Source: Pseudomonadota bacterium
GTDB lineage: Bacteria > Pseudomonadota > Gammaproteobacteria > Burkholderiales > Gallionellaceae
Direction: 5' to 3'
NCBI GenBank assembly: GCA_021781695.1
Contig: JAJXWG010000118.1
Location: 1-5,693, forward strand
Length of the DNA stretch: 5,693 nucleotides
A program made the translations under genes and the position numbers. Positions 5,293 through 5,693 of this stretch are shown piece after piece. The first letter of the stretch is position 1, and each line of letters begins with the position of its first letter. Below the pieces are notes generated by a model. The model did no database searches. It had not been told where the DNA came from and saw nothing but the letters and a program-made list of their open reading frames with translations.

Positions 5293-5693
5293 ATGAATGC
5301 TACCATCCCACCCAGAATCGTCGTCAAGGATCTGAATTTTTATTACGGAAAATTCCGCGCGCTCAAGGATATCAATCTGGATATCGCCGAGAAAAAGGTC
5401 ACGGCTTTCATAGGTCCATCCGGCTGCGGGAAATCCACGCTGCTGCGCACCTTCAATCGCATGTATCAGCTCTATCCGCAGCAGACAGCCACGGGCTCCA
5501 TCATCCTGGACGGCGACAACATCCTCGACAGAAGCCAGGATTTGAACAAGCTGCGCGCGAAGATAGGCATGGTGTTCCAGAAGCCCACGCCATTTCCGAT
5601 GTCGATTTACGACAACATCGCGTTTGGCGTCAAGCTCTACCACAACCTGTCCAGGAACGACATGGACGAGCGCGTGGAATGGGCATTGAAGAA
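5293..5693 (+). CDS. pstB: Phosphate ABC transporter ATPase PstB, N-terminal part
   Basis: PstB is the cytoplasmic ATPase that powers phosphate import and forms a dimer under PstC and PstA. The window holds 133 complete codons out of the roughly 250-260 usual for the family, and the rest lies beyond base 5693. Visible motifs are the aromatic A-loop region (NFYYGKFRALKDI, 15-27), the Walker A GPSGCGKST (41-49) and the Q-loop VFQKPTPFPMSIYDNI (94-109, Q96). The PstB-typical NRMYQLYP is at 55-62. The ABC signature, Walker B and switch His are not in the window. The start at 5293 lies 13 bases after the pstA stop, with an AAGG 8 bases upstream. phoU is the usual next gene in this operon type, but it cannot be seen here. 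Confidence 0.97.
   Translation, partial: MNATIPPRIVVKDLNFYYGKFRALKDINLDIAEKKVTAFIGPSGCGKSTLLRTFNRMYQLYPQQTATGSIILDGDNILDRSQDLNKLRAKIGMVFQKPTPFPMSIYDNIAFGVKLYHNLSRNDMDERVEWALK

Noticed and set aside
1..5693. Mobile element, CRISPR array, tRNA, riboswitch or defence system
   Set aside because: I saw no direct repeat arrays, transposase motifs, tRNA-like cloverleaf sequence or phage-type genes; the genes are housekeeping or nutrient-uptake types.

Overview
The window is a stretch of ordinary bacterial chromosome. It is most consistent with a betaproteobacterium, possibly of the Nitrosomonadales/Gallionellaceae type. That placement is inferred from the gene order, the moderately GC-rich coding sequence and the Cys-free L33, and it was not tested by a search. 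The core is a high-affinity phosphate uptake operon (pstS-pstC-pstA-pstB) preceded by a CorA-type divalent-cation transporter gene. To the left are two ribosomal protein genes on the opposite strand, a very small membrane-protein gene, and the end of a gene resembling the NnrS family.

Layout: bases 1-148 (+) hold the last 48 codons of a polytopic membrane protein with an NnrS-like C-terminus. Bases 158-277 (-) hold a 39-residue single-span membrane protein, convergent with the NnrS-like gene. A symmetrical hairpin at 308-334, with an A-tract on one side and a T-tract on the other, can terminate transcription in both directions. rpmG (354-509) and rpmB (522-758) form a short minus-strand operon with a good sigma70-like promoter at 793-821. 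A 160-base divergent spacer separates rpmB from a CorA-family gene (919-2241). That CorA protein carries an MgtE_N-like helical domain and has GMS where most CorA proteins have GMN.

Directly after the CorA stop codon lies a Pho-box-like direct repeat (2243-2260), embedded in AT-rich promoter DNA that also holds an inverted repeat. pstS (2348-3391) follows, with a signal peptide and every phosphate-contacting motif. A 10-bp hairpin sits between pstS and pstC. pstC (3472-4434) and pstA (4434-5279) overlap by one base, and pstB (5293 onward) runs off the window after its Walker A and Q-loop.

Together the Pst proteins form a periplasmic-binding-protein-dependent ABC importer. PstS captures phosphate in the periplasm, PstC and PstA form the inner-membrane channel, and PstB supplies ATP hydrolysis. 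The Pho box implies induction by PhoB when phosphate is scarce. The hairpin and the poor ribosome site of pstC probably keep PstS in excess over the membrane components. I see no phage, insertion sequence, CRISPR array, tRNA, rRNA or obvious novel system. The less ordinary items are the CorA variant, the orphan 39-residue membrane protein and the layered regulatory DNA around pstS.
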